In this document: positions 8,021-16,245 of the stretch, in pieces
Numbering within the stretch: position 1 is the stretch's first letter
Layout: each line of letters opens with the position of its first letter
Assembly: GCF_000184745.1 (NCBI RefSeq)
Contig: NC_014931.1
Coordinates: 1,302,001-1,366,000, forward strand
From: Variovorax paradoxus EPS
GTDB taxonomy: Bacteria > Pseudomonadota > Gammaproteobacteria > Burkholderiales > Burkholderiaceae_C
Reading direction: 5' to 3'
DNA length: 64,000 nucleotides
Translations under genes and position numbers: made by a program
The notes under the pieces: generated by a model
What the model was told of the DNA's origin: nothing
Seen by the model: the letters and a program-made list of their open reading frames with translations, nothing else
The model's database searches: none

Positions 8021-9637
8021 TCAGGCTTGCAGGAATAACCGGTAGGCCGGATTGGCCGTTTCCTCGACGTAGGGATAGCCGAGGTTTTCGAGGAACGCAT
8101 CGAAGGCCGCAGCGTCGCCGGCCGGCACCTGCAGACCGACCAGGATGCGTCCGTAGTCGGCGCCCTGGTTGCGGTAGTGGAAGAGGCTGATGTTCCAGTT
8201 CGGCCGCATCAGGCTCAGGAACTTGAGCAGCGCGCCGGGACGCTCGGGGAACACGAAGCGCAGCAGGCGCTCGTCGTGCGCGAGGCCGGTGCGCCCGCCG
8301 ACGAGGTGCCGCAGATGCTCCTTGGCGAGCTCGTCGTGCGTGAGGTCGAGCGCGTCGAAACCGTGGTCGATGAAACTGCGCGCGATGGTGGCCGATTCGC
8401 CGCGCGTCGATGTCGTGAGGCCGACGAACACGTGCGCCTTGGCCGCGTCGCTGATGCGGTAGTTGAACTCGGTCACGTTGCGCAATGCGCCGCCGGCCGC
8501 TCCTGGTTCGCCTGCATCGCCCGCCGGCAGTTCGCCGACCAGTTCGCAGAAGCGGCGGAAGCTGCCGCGTTCTTCGGGAATCGTGACGGCGAAGAGCGCC
8601 TCGCGTTCCTCACCGACCTCGGCGCGCTCGGCCACGAAGCGCAATCGATCGAAGTTCATGTTGGCGCCGCAAAGGATTGCTGCGTAGGTTTCTCCGCGGC
8701 GGCCGTGCTCGGCCACGTACTGCTTGATTGCCGCCACGGCCAACGCGCCGGCGGGTTCGACGATGCTGCGCGTGTCGACGAAGACGTCCTTGATGGCGGC
8801 GCAAACGGCATCGGTATCGACGGCGATGTATTCGTCGACCAGTTCGCTGGCGATGCGGAAGGTTTCTTCGCCGACCAGCTTGACGGCGGTGCCGTCGGAG
8901 AACAGGCCCACGTCCGGTAGGTTCACGCGCTGGCGGGCTGCGACCGATTGCATCATTGCGTCGGAGTCGTTCATCTGAACGCCGATCACCTTGATCTCGG
9001 GACGCACGGCCTTGATGTAGTTGGCCACGCCGGAAATCAATCCACCGCCGCCGATCGCGACGAAGACCGCATCGAGTGGGCCTTGGTGTTGGCGCAGGAT
9101 TTCCATCGCGATGGTGCCCTGGCCTGCGATGACGTCCGGGTCGTCGAAGGGGTGGACGAAGGTCAGGTTCTCTTGCTTCTGCAATTCGAGCGCGCGCAGA
9201 TAGGCATCGGAATAGCTGTCGCCGTGCAAGACGATTTCGCCACCGAAACCGCGCACTGCATCGATCTTCAATTTGGGCGTCGTTACGGGCATGACGATCA
9301 CTGCGCGCGTGCCGAGCTTTCGCGCGCCGAGTGCAACGCCTTGCGCATGATTGCCGGCAGATGCGCAGATCACGCCGCTTGCTAATTGCGCCGCGCTCAA
9401 ATGCGCCATCTTGTTGTATGCGCCGCGAAGTTTGAAGCTGAATACCGGTTGCTGGTCTTCGCGCTTAAGCAATACGGTGCAACTCAAACGTTCGCTGAGT
9501 GCGCGCGCCTTCTCGAGCGCGGACTCGACGGCGACGTCGTACACCCGGGCGTTGAGAATTTTTCTGAGATAGTCGGCGGGCGTCAATTGCGCCGGTACAG
9601 GTGCTTGGCGCACAATTTTTTCCAAGGGAGTTTTCAT
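8021..9637 (-). CDS. ilvA: Threonine ammonia-lyase, biosynthetic
   Basis: PLP enzyme converting L-threonine to 2-oxobutanoate and ammonia, the committed step of isoleucine synthesis in the cytoplasm. It is 538 residues: a catalytic fold-type II PLP domain (1-340) with the PLP lysine K69 in FSFKLRGAYNKM, CASAGNHAQGVA, and the phosphate-binding glycine loop GGGGLISG near 196; then two ACT-like regulatory domains (about 345-538) starting at REALFAVTIPEERGSFRRF and RLLRFVFPERPGALLKFL. These domains normally bind isoleucine (inhibitor) and valine. ATG 9637 was chosen because MKTPLEK begins the conserved region; the ribosome site is weak. A 10-residue Gly/Ala insertion (GDAGEPGAAGGA) sits in the first ACT-like domain. 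The recombinase gene is divergent, 47 bp away. Confidence 0.95.
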   Translation of the reverse strand: MKTPLEKIVRQAPVPAQLTPADYLRKILNARVYDVAVESALEKARALSERLSCTVLLKREDQQPVFSFKLRGAYNKMAHLSAAQLASGVICASAGNHAQGVALGARKLGTRAVIVMPVTTPKLKIDAVRGFGGEIVLHGDSYSDAYLRALELQKQENLTFVHPFDDPDVIAGQGTIAMEILRQHQGPLDAVFVAIGGGGLISGVANYIKAVRPEIKVIGVQMNDSDAMMQSVAARQRVNLPDVGLFSDGTAVKLVGEETFRIASELVDEYIAVDTDAVCAAIKDVFVDTRSIVEPAGALAVAAIKQYVAEHGRRGETYAAILCGANMNFDRLRFVAERAEVGEEREALFAVTIPEERGSFRRFCELVGELPAGDAGEPGAAGGALRNVTEFNYRISDAAKAHVFVGLTTSTRGESATIARSFIDHGFDALDLTHDELAKEHLRHLVGGRTGLAHDERLLRFVFPERPGALLKFLSLMRPNWNISLFHYRNQGADYGRILVGLQVPAGDAAAFDAFLENLGYPYVEETANPAYRLFLQA

Positions 9638-9684
9638 TTGTTTACCAATGATAAATGGTATCGAGATTGCATGCGAGGTATGAC

Positions 9685-10815
9685 ATGGACACAAATGTCA
9701 TAAACCTCTTCAATAGTGTGGCGGCCGCAAATGATTCTGGATTTTTTGCGCGCACCTATCCTGCAATTCATACGCCTGCAAATGAAATTACTTTTGAGCA
9801 AAATTTGTTAACGGTTTTTGTCAGTGACCTTTCGAAGGGACTGATGCAAGCAGAAGCGGGGCGCGTGCAACGAGGAGAAATCGGACGCGCCACATGGCAA
9901 GTGATGGGCAACAGATTGCGTGCGCACATCGTTCCGCTGCTGGGAAATTTGCCCGCCCAATCGTTTGCAACGTCCGATGCGCAGCGACTGATCGATCGCC
10001 TTGGCGAACAGGGTTTCACCAGCACGACGATCGCGCAGTACTTGGTGCTGTTGCGCAAGGTCGTGATGCACGGCGTGCACACCGGCGTGCTGCGCGAGGC
10101 CCCGCCGTTTCCCAAGGTCAAGGTGCGCAGCCAGCCGCGTGGAAGCTTCAGTGTTTCTGAATACCGGACCATCGTGGCGACCGCGCGCAGCTTGCGCGGA
10201 CATTCGCATCCGGTGCTCGACAGACTGAACTCGGGCGAGCGCTTCTGGATTGCGCGTGAACTTCTCGTGATGCCGAACGAGTTGCCCTGGCTGATTCGCT
10301 GGATGGTGAACACCTTCGTGCGTCCCAGCGACATCAAGCTCATGAAGCACAAGCACATCGAGATCGTGCGGGGTAAGCACGTCTATCTGCGAATGAATCT
10401 GCCCGAGACCAAGCGGCACAGCCAGCCGATCGTGAGCTTGCGTCCGGCGGTCCGGGTCTATGAATGTCTGCTCGCTCGTCGCCGCGAACATGGGTTCGGC
10501 ACGGCAGAGGACTATATTTTTCTGCCTCAGTTGAAGAATCGAGAGCACGCTCTTGCGGTGCTCAACTTCTTCTTTCATTGGGTGCTCGAGAAGACTGGTC
10601 TTGAAAAGGGGCCTTTGGGCCAATCGAGAACTCTCTATTGCCTGCGGCATACCGCGATTACGCTGCGGCTCTTGTATGGGCAAGGCATCGACATGCTGAC
10701 CTTGGCTCGCAATGCGCGGACAAGCGTCAACATGGTCGAGCGTTTCTACGCATCGGTGCTGAGCGGAGAAATGAATGTGGGGCTGCTGCAAAGCAGGCGC
10801 GGCCGAGTGAGTTGA
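9685..10815 (+). CDS. Degenerate tyrosine recombinase/integrase family protein
   Basis: 376 residues from ATG 9685, chosen because GCGAGG precedes it; a longer frame begins at 9655. An N-terminal SAM-like core-binding domain (about 60-150, TTIAQYLVLLRKVVMHGV) is followed by a C-terminal catalytic domain. Of the catalytic set I see the first Arg (NTFVRPSDI), a Lys (LPETKRHS), the second Arg (YCLRHT) and a Tyr (VERFYAS), but the His of HxxR is replaced by Tyr (YCLR) and the third-position His/Trp region reads ARNARTS. Activity is therefore uncertain. No attachment site, phage gene or cargo is next to it, and its base composition is lower in GC than most neighbours. It could be a domesticated or remnant integrase. 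It is divergent from ilvA. Confidence 0.72.
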   Translation: MDTNVINLFNSVAAANDSGFFARTYPAIHTPANEITFEQNLLTVFVSDLSKGLMQAEAGRVQRGEIGRATWQVMGNRLRAHIVPLLGNLPAQSFATSDAQRLIDRLGEQGFTSTTIAQYLVLLRKVVMHGVHTGVLREAPPFPKVKVRSQPRGSFSVSEYRTIVATARSLRGHSHPVLDRLNSGERFWIARELLVMPNELPWLIRWMVNTFVRPSDIKLMKHKHIEIVRGKHVYLRMNLPETKRHSQPIVSLRPAVRVYECLLARRREHGFGTAEDYIFLPQLKNREHALAVLNFFFHWVLEKTGLEKGPLGQSRTLYCLRHTAITLRLLYGQGIDMLTLARNARTSVNMVERFYASVLSGEMNVGLLQSRRGRVS

Positions 10816-10824
10816 GAAAAGACG

Positions 10825-10857
10825 AAAAGCCGCCCGACGTGAGTCGGGCGACTTTTT
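10825..10857. terminator. Terminator between recombinase and porin
   Basis: Stem CGCCCGAC / GTCGGGCG with a GTGA loop, flanked by AAAAG on the left and ACTTTTTC on the right. It can serve the rightward recombinase transcript and, with a TTTT run on the other strand, the leftward porin. The hairpin resembles the terminator after the second porin at 15111. Confidence 0.8.
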
Positions 10858-10900
10858 CTGATTCGAACTGGCGTGAGCCAGCATCGGGATCAAATCGGAA

Positions 10901-12184
10901 TCAGAAGGCGTGACGGATGCCGAAGTCGTAGCCGGTCGAGGTCTTCGGGGTGAAGCCGCCAGCAGTCACGAAATTCGGGCCGCCGACGGTCAGAGCTGCA
11001 TTGTTCTTGTTGCTCACGCGAGCAATCGTGGCGTACAGAGCCGTACGCTTCGACAGGTTATGCACGTAGCCGATTGCCAGCTTGTTGGCTTTCTTGTCTT
11101 CCGGCAGCACTGCGGGCGGGTTCGCGACCAAGTTCTCGTCGTACGTGACGCGCGAGTACGAAGCGCGGATCAGGCCAGCACCAACCGGCACGGTCACGCC
11201 GAGCAGGTAACCAGTAAGATCAATGTCAGGACGGCCGGCAAGCGTGGGCGTCACTTCGTAGTCGAGCTTGTTCTTGGCGCGCGACACTTCACCGAACAGC
11301 TTCACGGAACCGAAGTCGTACGAAGCGCCGAGGTTGAGGGTGTCGACCTTGTTGGTGATGCCAGCGTAGTACTGGTCGCCGACGGTGCTGCTGCCATAAG
11401 CGATTGCAACGTCCAGGGGGCCGTTTGCGTAGCCGAAGCGGCCACCGACGTAACGACCCTGACGCGAGTTGTTTTCAACTGGAGGCGTGGCGCGGCCAGG
11501 ACTGTACTTGGTCTTTTCGCCGAACGCGTACTGCAGTTGACCGTAGAACCCGCCAAGGTTTGGCGGCAGGAAGTAGCCGATGGTGTTGCTGGAACGAGCG
11601 TAATTACCGCCGCTCACATTGGTTGCCAAGGCGATGTTCGGGAATTGCTCGGCGAAAGCCTTGTTGCTTGCGGCGATGCCAGCGAATCCGCCGAAAGAGT
11701 TGCTGGCCGTCGAGATCAAGTTGGTGCCAACGCCGTTGGTGCCGAACGGATCGAACACGGTGTCGTTCCAGAACGTCGCGGTGTAGTCGCGACCCAGGCG
11801 GATTTCACCGAAACCACCCGACAAGCTCACGGTCGAGCGACGAGCGAAGGTGGCAACGCCTTCAGAGCCGTCATCGTTCTTGATGGGGGCTTCGAGCCAG
11901 AAGCTGGCTGCCAGCCCGCCACCGAGGTCTTCCGTACCACGGAAGCCCAAACGGCTGCCGTTGTAGCCCGAGTTAGCCAGTTCACGGCGGCTTGCCTTGA
12001 TGCTGCCTCTGTTCACATAGAAGGGGTTGTACGAGGTGGGCACGCCCTGTGCGTTGTACGTGAAGCCATTGTTTTGGTCACGCGAGGTGGACGAGTAGCC
12101 GCTGACCGACGCGTCGACCACACCGAAAAGCGTGACGGACGACTGAGCCGAGGCAACACCGGCAACAGCCAGGGCAGCCAGAGC
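10901..12184 (-). pseudogene. Start-less outer-membrane porin (5' end lost)
   Basis: Body of a gram-negative trimeric porin (16-stranded β-barrel type), 427 residues, open to its natural stop and ending in the outer-membrane signature GYDFGIRHAF with terminal Phe. It is very close to the intact porin at 13825 (for example LGFRGTEDLGGGLAASFWLE, LGRDYT, NDTVFDPFGTNGVGT). The match begins at base 12185, at residue 7 of the intact copy: the first six codons (MKKSLV), the ribosome site and the leader are replaced by unrelated DNA. The only upstream in-frame ATG (12394) would add about 70 unrelated residues and destroy the signal peptide. A strong hairpin terminator (12246-12277) lies on the same strand just upstream. 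It is thus probably silent, although the barrel itself is undamaged. An assembly error between the two copies is an alternative. Confidence 0.75.
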
Positions 12185-12245
12185 AGTTGCCCTTTCGGAG
12201 CGAAAACTAGAGTGGGAATGCCGGTCGCGCCGGCCGATCGGGAAA

Positions 12246-12277
12246 GAAAAAAGCCCCGAGCTTTTCAGCTCGGGGCT
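12246..12277 (-). terminator. Strong hairpin terminator directly upstream of the start-less porin
   Basis: Perfect 11-bp stem (AGCCCCGAGCT / AGCTCGGGGCT) with a four-base loop, followed on the minus strand by TTTTTTC. It faces the porin body only about 60 bases downstream, so minus-strand transcription from further upstream would stop before the porin. No minus-strand gene lies between it and coq7, so its original gene appears to be gone. Confidence 0.8.
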
Positions 12278-12355
12278 AAATCCACCAATTGGAAGGGTGG
12301 AGGAGACAACTGTGGGCGCAAACGTATGCGCGATGAAATAAAGTATATCGACTGT

Positions 12356-12372
12356 TTGTTGCGTTGCAACAA
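12356..12372. promoter_or_regulatory. Palindromic operator candidate upstream of osmC
   Basis: Perfect inverted repeat TTGTTGC-GTT-GCAACAA, 79 bases before the osmC start and between it and the disrupted porin. Palindromes built on TTGC/GCAA are bound by several bacterial regulators, so the partner cannot be named from sequence. A related dyad stands before the intact porin at 13630. Confidence 0.45.
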
Positions 12373-12450
12373 GCGAGTGATGCTTTTCCCACACAAATCC
12401 GATGCCAACGTGCGTTTTTGCCGGGCATCCTGACTGGAATCCGAAGAATC

Positions 12451-12900
12451 ATGGAATGCACAGTGAGTTGGACCGGCGACGCCGGAACGCGTTCGGCCAT
12501 GGGCTTTGTCGCCGAGACCGGCAGCGGCCATGTCCTGATGATGGACGGCGCACCCGACGCGGCCAAGCCGGAGAACGGCGGCCAGAACCTTGCCGCGAGG
12601 CCGATGGAGACGGTGCTGGCTGGTACCGGCGGCTGCACCGCCTATGACGTCGTGCTGATATTGAAAAGAGGTCGCCATCGCGTCGAGCGTTGCAGCGTCA
12701 AGCTCACCAGCGAGCGCGCGGAGAAGGATCCCAAGGTCTTCACCAAGATCCACATGCATTTCACGGTGGCCGGCAAGGCGATCCCCGCCTCTGCGGTGGA
12801 GCGCGCAATTGCGCTGAGCCACGAGACCTATTGCTCGGCCAGCATCATGCTGGCGAAGACGGCCGAGATCACCACAAGCTTCGATCTGATCGAAACCTGA
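12451..12900 (+). CDS. OsmC/Ohr-family peroxiredoxin-like protein (YhfA type)
   Basis: Small cytoplasmic protein of 149 residues. OsmC/Ohr proteins reduce organic hydroperoxides with two cysteines; here C62 (GTGGCTAYDVV) and C128 (ETYCSASIML) occupy the two conserved places, and the ML..TAEI ending fits the YhfA/OsmC-like subgroup. ATG 12451 was chosen because MECTVSW matches the usual first β-strand; the frame is open further upstream but runs through the promoter region. It converges with coq7, whose stop is 13 bp away. Whether it is a true peroxidase or one of the OsmC-like proteins of unknown substrate cannot be told from sequence. Confidence 0.85.
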   Translation: MECTVSWTGDAGTRSAMGFVAETGSGHVLMMDGAPDAAKPENGGQNLAARPMETVLAGTGGCTAYDVVLILKRGRHRVERCSVKLTSERAEKDPKVFTKIHMHFTVAGKAIPASAVERAIALSHETYCSASIMLAKTAEITTSFDLIET

Positions 12901-12913
12901 GGCTGGGAGCGTT

Positions 12914-13543
12914 CTAGATCCGATGCGCCACGGTGGTCATCACGCGTGAGGCCAGACGCATCAGAGCCTTGACCGGCGGCGGGAGTTCTGCGGCGCCGGC
13001 ATCGACGGCCTGCGCTGCATGGCGCGCCTCGTCGGACTTCATTTGCTCGACCACGGCCCGGGAGGCGCTGTCGGATAACGGGAGCCGGTCCAGATGGCTG
13101 TCGAGATGAGCCTCCACCTGACGCTCGGTTTCGGCCACGAAACCCAGGCTCCAAGGATCCCCCAGGCGGCCGGCAACGAGGCCAAGACCGAAAGCCCCGG
13201 CATACCAGAGCGGATTCAACAACGAAGGGCGATCGCCCAACTCGTCCAAGCGCTGCCGGGTCCAAGCCAGGTGATCGGTCTCTTCGTGCGCAGCTTCCAG
13301 AAATTGAGCGCGAAGGCCTGGATCGCGCGCCACGGCGGCCTGGGCCGTGTAAAGCGCCTGTGCACAGACTTCCCCGACATGGTTGACGCGCATGAGCGCG
13401 CCGGCCCGGCGGCGCTCCTTCTCGTCCATCTCGCCAGCAGCCTGGGGTGGAGTGGGCGTGGCCCGCGTTGCATGAGGGCGGGCAAAAAGGGTGCGCAGCG
13501 CCGCATCTGTGGCGGCGAGAACAGGGTCAAGCGAGAGCGTCAT
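12914..13543 (-). CDS. coq7: Demethoxyubiquinone hydroxylase Coq7
   Basis: Di-iron monooxygenase that hydroxylates 2-octaprenyl-3-methyl-6-methoxy-1,4-benzoquinol, a late step in ubiquinone synthesis at the inner membrane. It has 209 residues from ATG 13543. The carboxylate-bridged iron ligands are visible: E58 (NHVGEVCA), E88 and H91 (AHEETDH), E140 (AETERQVE), and E172 with H175 (DEARHA). The central hydrophobic segment ([14 protein letters not shown]) is the membrane-association region. A GTG at 13561 would add six residues and has no better ribosome site. Betaproteobacteria commonly use Coq7 in place of the flavin enzyme UbiF. Confidence 0.93.
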   Translation of the reverse strand: MTLSLDPVLAATDAALRTLFARPHATRATPTPPQAAGEMDEKERRRAGALMRVNHVGEVCAQALYTAQAAVARDPGLRAQFLEAAHEETDHLAWTRQRLDELGDRPSLLNPLWYAGAFGLGLVAGRLGDPWSLGFVAETERQVEAHLDSHLDRLPLSDSASRAVVEQMKSDEARHAAQAVDAGAAELPPPVKALMRLASRVMTTVAHRI

Positions 13544-13629
13544 TCGACTATTTGAACGCACCTAAAAAGCGCTGCAAAAAGTTACGTTCTTGTTCCGCAT
13601 TGTGGTGCGCCAGACGGACTAAGTCCTTT

Positions 13630-13645
13630 GTTGCAGGACTGCAAC
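13630..13645. promoter_or_regulatory. Palindrome upstream of intact porin
   Basis: Perfect inverted repeat GTTGCAG-GA-CTGCAAC in the 281-bp gap between coq7 (minus) and the porin (plus). It shares the GTTGC/GCAAC half-sites with the dyad at 12356 but has a different spacer. It may be an operator for either divergent gene. Confidence 0.4.
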
Positions 13646-13649
13646 GAAA

Positions 13650-13685
13650 CGCCCGAGCCATCAGAGATTTCGGGCGATTTGTTTT
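13650..13685 (+). other. Orphan hairpin with T-rich tail in porin leader region
   Basis: Arms CGCCCGA and TCGGGCG around a 13-base loop, followed by ATTTGTTTTG. This looks like an intrinsic terminator on the plus strand, but no plus-strand gene ends nearby (osmC ends 750 bases upstream). It may end a small RNA or act in the long leader of the downstream porin. The rest of the 13544-13824 gap holds no reading frame I would call. Confidence 0.3.
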
Positions 13686-13824
13686 GCCCTGCCGCAGCGG
13701 CTCTGGTGCAATAGCAACAACTTCCCAAAAGGAGGTTGGCCCGGGGTCCGGTGGGAGCACAAAGTGCCAGTCACGGTGAGCCCTTCGCACCGGAGCCCTA
13801 TGTTTAACCTTGGAGAAACTTGCA

Positions 13825-15069
13825 ATGAAAAAATCTCTAGTTGCTCTGGCTGCCCTGGCTGTTGCCGGTGTTGCCTCGGCTCAGTCGTCCGTCACGCTTT
13901 TCGGTGTGGTCGACGCGTCGATCAGCGGCTACTCGTCCACCTCGCGTGACCTGAACGGTGCCACCTTCCTGAACCCGTTCTACGTGAACCAAGGCAGCGT
14001 CAAGCGGAGCCAGCGTGTTCTGGCCAACTCGGGCTACAACTCCAGCCGTCTGGGCTTCCGTGGTACGGAAGACCTCGGTGGTGGCCTGGCAGCCAGCTTC
14101 TGGCTCGAAGCCCCGATCACCAATGACAACGGCCAAGAAGGTGTTGCAACGTTCGCACGTCGCTCGACCGTCAGCCTGTCGGGTGGTTTCGGTGAAATCC
14201 GCCTGGGTCGCGACTACACCCCGACGTTCTGGAACGACACCGTGTTCGATCCGTTCGGCACCAACGGCGTTGGCACCAACCTGATCTCGACGGCCAATGG
14301 CTCGTTCGGCGCTTTCGGTACCCCCGCTGCGTCGACCGCTGGTTTCACCAACGTTGGCAACAGCAACTACGTTCGCGCCAGCAACACCGTCGGCTACTTC
14401 CTGCCGCCGAACCTGGGTGGTTTCTACGGTCAAGTGATGTACGGCTTCAGCGAGAAGACCAAGTACAGCCCTGGCCTGTCGACGCCTGACGTCGAGAACA
14501 GCCAGCGTCAAGGCCGTTACGTCGGTGGCCGCTTCGGCTACGCAAACGGTCCTCTGGACGTTGCAGTGGCTTATGGCAGCAGCACCGTTGGCGACGACTA
14601 CTACCTCGGCACGACCAGCAAGGTCAACACGTTCAACGTGGGCGCTTCGTATGACTTCGGTCCCGTGAAGCTCTTCGGTGAAATCTCGCAAGCCAAGAAC
14701 AAGACCGACTTCGAGAACCAGGACTTCTTCGCCACCAACACCGACACGAAGCTCAAGGGCTACCTGATCGGCGTGACGGTGCCGGTGGGTGCTGGCCTGA
14801 TCCGCGCTTCGTACTCGAGCGTCAAGTACGACTTGAACCAGACCGTTGGCCTGTTCGACGTGGCTGATCCTGATCCGAAGGCAAACAAGATCGCCGTCGG
14901 CTACGTGCACAACCTGTCGAAGCGCACGGCCCTGTACGCAACGATCGCTCGCGTCAGCAACAAGAACGGTGCAAACCTGACGGTTGGCGGCCCTGCTTTC
15001 CTGAGCAACGGCACGTTCACCCCGAAGAACTCGACCGGCTACGACTTCGGTATCCGTCACGCTTTCTGA
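13825..15069 (+). CDS. Intact outer-membrane porin, gram-negative trimeric type
   Basis: General diffusion porin of 414 residues in the outer membrane. A 19-residue signal peptide (MKKSLVALAALAVAGVASA) is cut before QSSVTLFGVVDAS, the usual first strand in this family. Barrel strands continue through GSSRLGFRGTEDL-like segments, a PFGTNGVGT constriction-loop region and the terminal GYDFGIRHAF. ATG 13825 is preceded by TTGGAGA at proper spacing; a TTG at 13810 is rejected. Codon use is biased to fast codons, as expected for an abundant protein. A good terminator follows. It is the functional twin of the start-less copy at 10901-12184, which lies in the opposite direction. Confidence 0.93.
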   Translation: MKKSLVALAALAVAGVASAQSSVTLFGVVDASISGYSSTSRDLNGATFLNPFYVNQGSVKRSQRVLANSGYNSSRLGFRGTEDLGGGLAASFWLEAPITNDNGQEGVATFARRSTVSLSGGFGEIRLGRDYTPTFWNDTVFDPFGTNGVGTNLISTANGSFGAFGTPAASTAGFTNVGNSNYVRASNTVGYFLPPNLGGFYGQVMYGFSEKTKYSPGLSTPDVENSQRQGRYVGGRFGYANGPLDVAVAYGSSTVGDDYYLGTTSKVNTFNVGASYDFGPVKLFGEISQAKNKTDFENQDFFATNTDTKLKGYLIGVTVPVGAGLIRASYSSVKYDLNQTVGLFDVADPDPKANKIAVGYVHNLSKRTALYATIARVSNKNGANLTVGGPAFLSNGTFTPKNSTGYDFGIRHAF

Positions 15070-15110
15070 TTTGACGCTGGCGTAAGCCAGCCTCGAAGCT
15101 AATAGCTCAA

Positions 15111-15141
15111 AAGCCACCCGACGCAAGTCGGGTGGCTTTTT
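15111..15141 (+). terminator. Intrinsic terminator after intact porin
   Basis: 12-bp perfect stem AAGCCACCCGAC / GTCGGGTGGCTT with GCAA tetraloop and a run of six T. It ends the porin transcript 42 bases after the stop. Confidence 0.9.
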
Positions 15142-15262
15142 TCGTTCTGGTGCTGCAACGGGCAAGGTGTTGGCAATGAGCACCATGTGTGTGCACCCCC
15201 GGGGAACCCCCGTGCGGGCACGCACCTTGCACTGCTAGCATGCCCGATCACTTTGTTTGCTA

Positions 15263-16243
15263 ATGATTGCCTTTGTACTGCGCCGCCTGATCCAGGCCGT
15301 GATCGTGATGATCGCGGTCGCGTTCATTGCCTTCCTCTTGTTCCAATACGTCGGCGACCCCGTCGTGTTCCTGCTGGGTCAGGATGCCAAACCCGAGCAG
15401 ATTCGTGAACTGCGCGCCGCCTTGGGGCTCGACCAGCCCTTCTTCGTGCAGTTCTGGCATTTCCTCGTCAATGCGGCCCAGGGCGAATTCGGCCTGAGCC
15501 TGCGCCAGGGTGCCAAGGTGTCGCGACTGATCGGCGAGCGCTTTCCGGCCACGCTCGAACTGGCGCTCGTCGCTGCCGTGCTGGCGCTCTTCATCGGCAT
15601 CCCGATGGGCGTCTACACCGCCCTGCGCCGTGGCACCTTCATGAGCCAGGTGTTCATGACGGTCTCGCTGCTCGGCGTGTCGCTGCCCACCTTCCTGATC
15701 GGCATCCTGCTGATCCTCGTCTTCGCGGTCACGCTGGGCTGGTTCCCGAGCTTCGGCCGGGGCGAAACCGTGAAGTTGGGCTGGTGGACCAGCGGCCTCT
15801 TCAGCGTCGACGGCTGGCAACACATCGTGCTGCCGGCGGTAACGCTCGCGATCTTCCAGCTCACGCTGATCATGCGGCTGGTGCGCGCCGAGATGCTCGA
15901 GGTGCTGCGCACCGACTACATCAAGTTCGCACGCGCACGCGGCCTCTCCAATCGCGCCATCCATTTCGGCCACGCCCTCAAGAACACGCTGGTGCCGGTG
16001 ATGACCATCACCGGCCTGCAGCTCGGCGGCCTGATCGCCTTCGCCATCATCACCGAGTCGGTGTTCCAGTGGCCCGGCATGGGCCTCCTGTTCATCCAGG
16101 CCGTGACCTTCGCCGACATCCCGGTGATGGCCGCCTACCTGTGCCTCATCGCGCTGATCTTCGTGGTGATCAACCTCGTGGTCGACCTGCTGTATTTCGT
16201 GGTCGATCCGCGTCTGCGCGTGGGCAAGGCGGGAGGGCATTGA
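15263..16243 (+). CDS. Peptide-type ABC transporter permease (DppB/OppB family)
   Basis: Inner-membrane subunit of a dipeptide/oligopeptide importer, 326 residues. The N-terminal helix RRLIQAVIVMIAVAFIAFLL is followed by the family signature near residue 35-50 (GDPVVFLLGQDA) and five further helices. The cytoplasmic EAA loop (VLRTDYIKFARARGLSNRAI) contacts the ATPases, and the end is the typical VDLLYFVVDPRLR. ATG 15263 was chosen over an in-frame TTG two codons earlier. The 193 bases upstream hold the porin terminator and a GC-rich inverted segment but no promoter I can define. The gene opens the operon; the next start follows after 2 bp. Confidence 0.9.
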   Translation: MIAFVLRRLIQAVIVMIAVAFIAFLLFQYVGDPVVFLLGQDAKPEQIRELRAALGLDQPFFVQFWHFLVNAAQGEFGLSLRQGAKVSRLIGERFPATLELALVAAVLALFIGIPMGVYTALRRGTFMSQVFMTVSLLGVSLPTFLIGILLILVFAVTLGWFPSFGRGETVKLGWWTSGLFSVDGWQHIVLPAVTLAIFQLTLIMRLVRAEMLEVLRTDYIKFARARGLSNRAIHFGHALKNTLVPVMTITGLQLGGLIAFAIITESVFQWPGMGLLFIQAVTFADIPVMAAYLCLIALIFVVINLVVDLLYFVVDPRLRVGKAGGH

Positions 16244-16245
16244 CC

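Noticed and set aside
9685..10815. Integrase as sign of a prophage or genomic island
   Set aside because: No phage genes, direct repeats, tRNA or change of gene content border it; flanking genes are ordinary chromosomal genes.
12185..12394. Reading the left porin from the ATG at 12394 as a 497-residue protein
   Set aside because: The added part is unrelated to any porin, contains the terminator hairpin and the promoter region, and would abolish the signal peptide.
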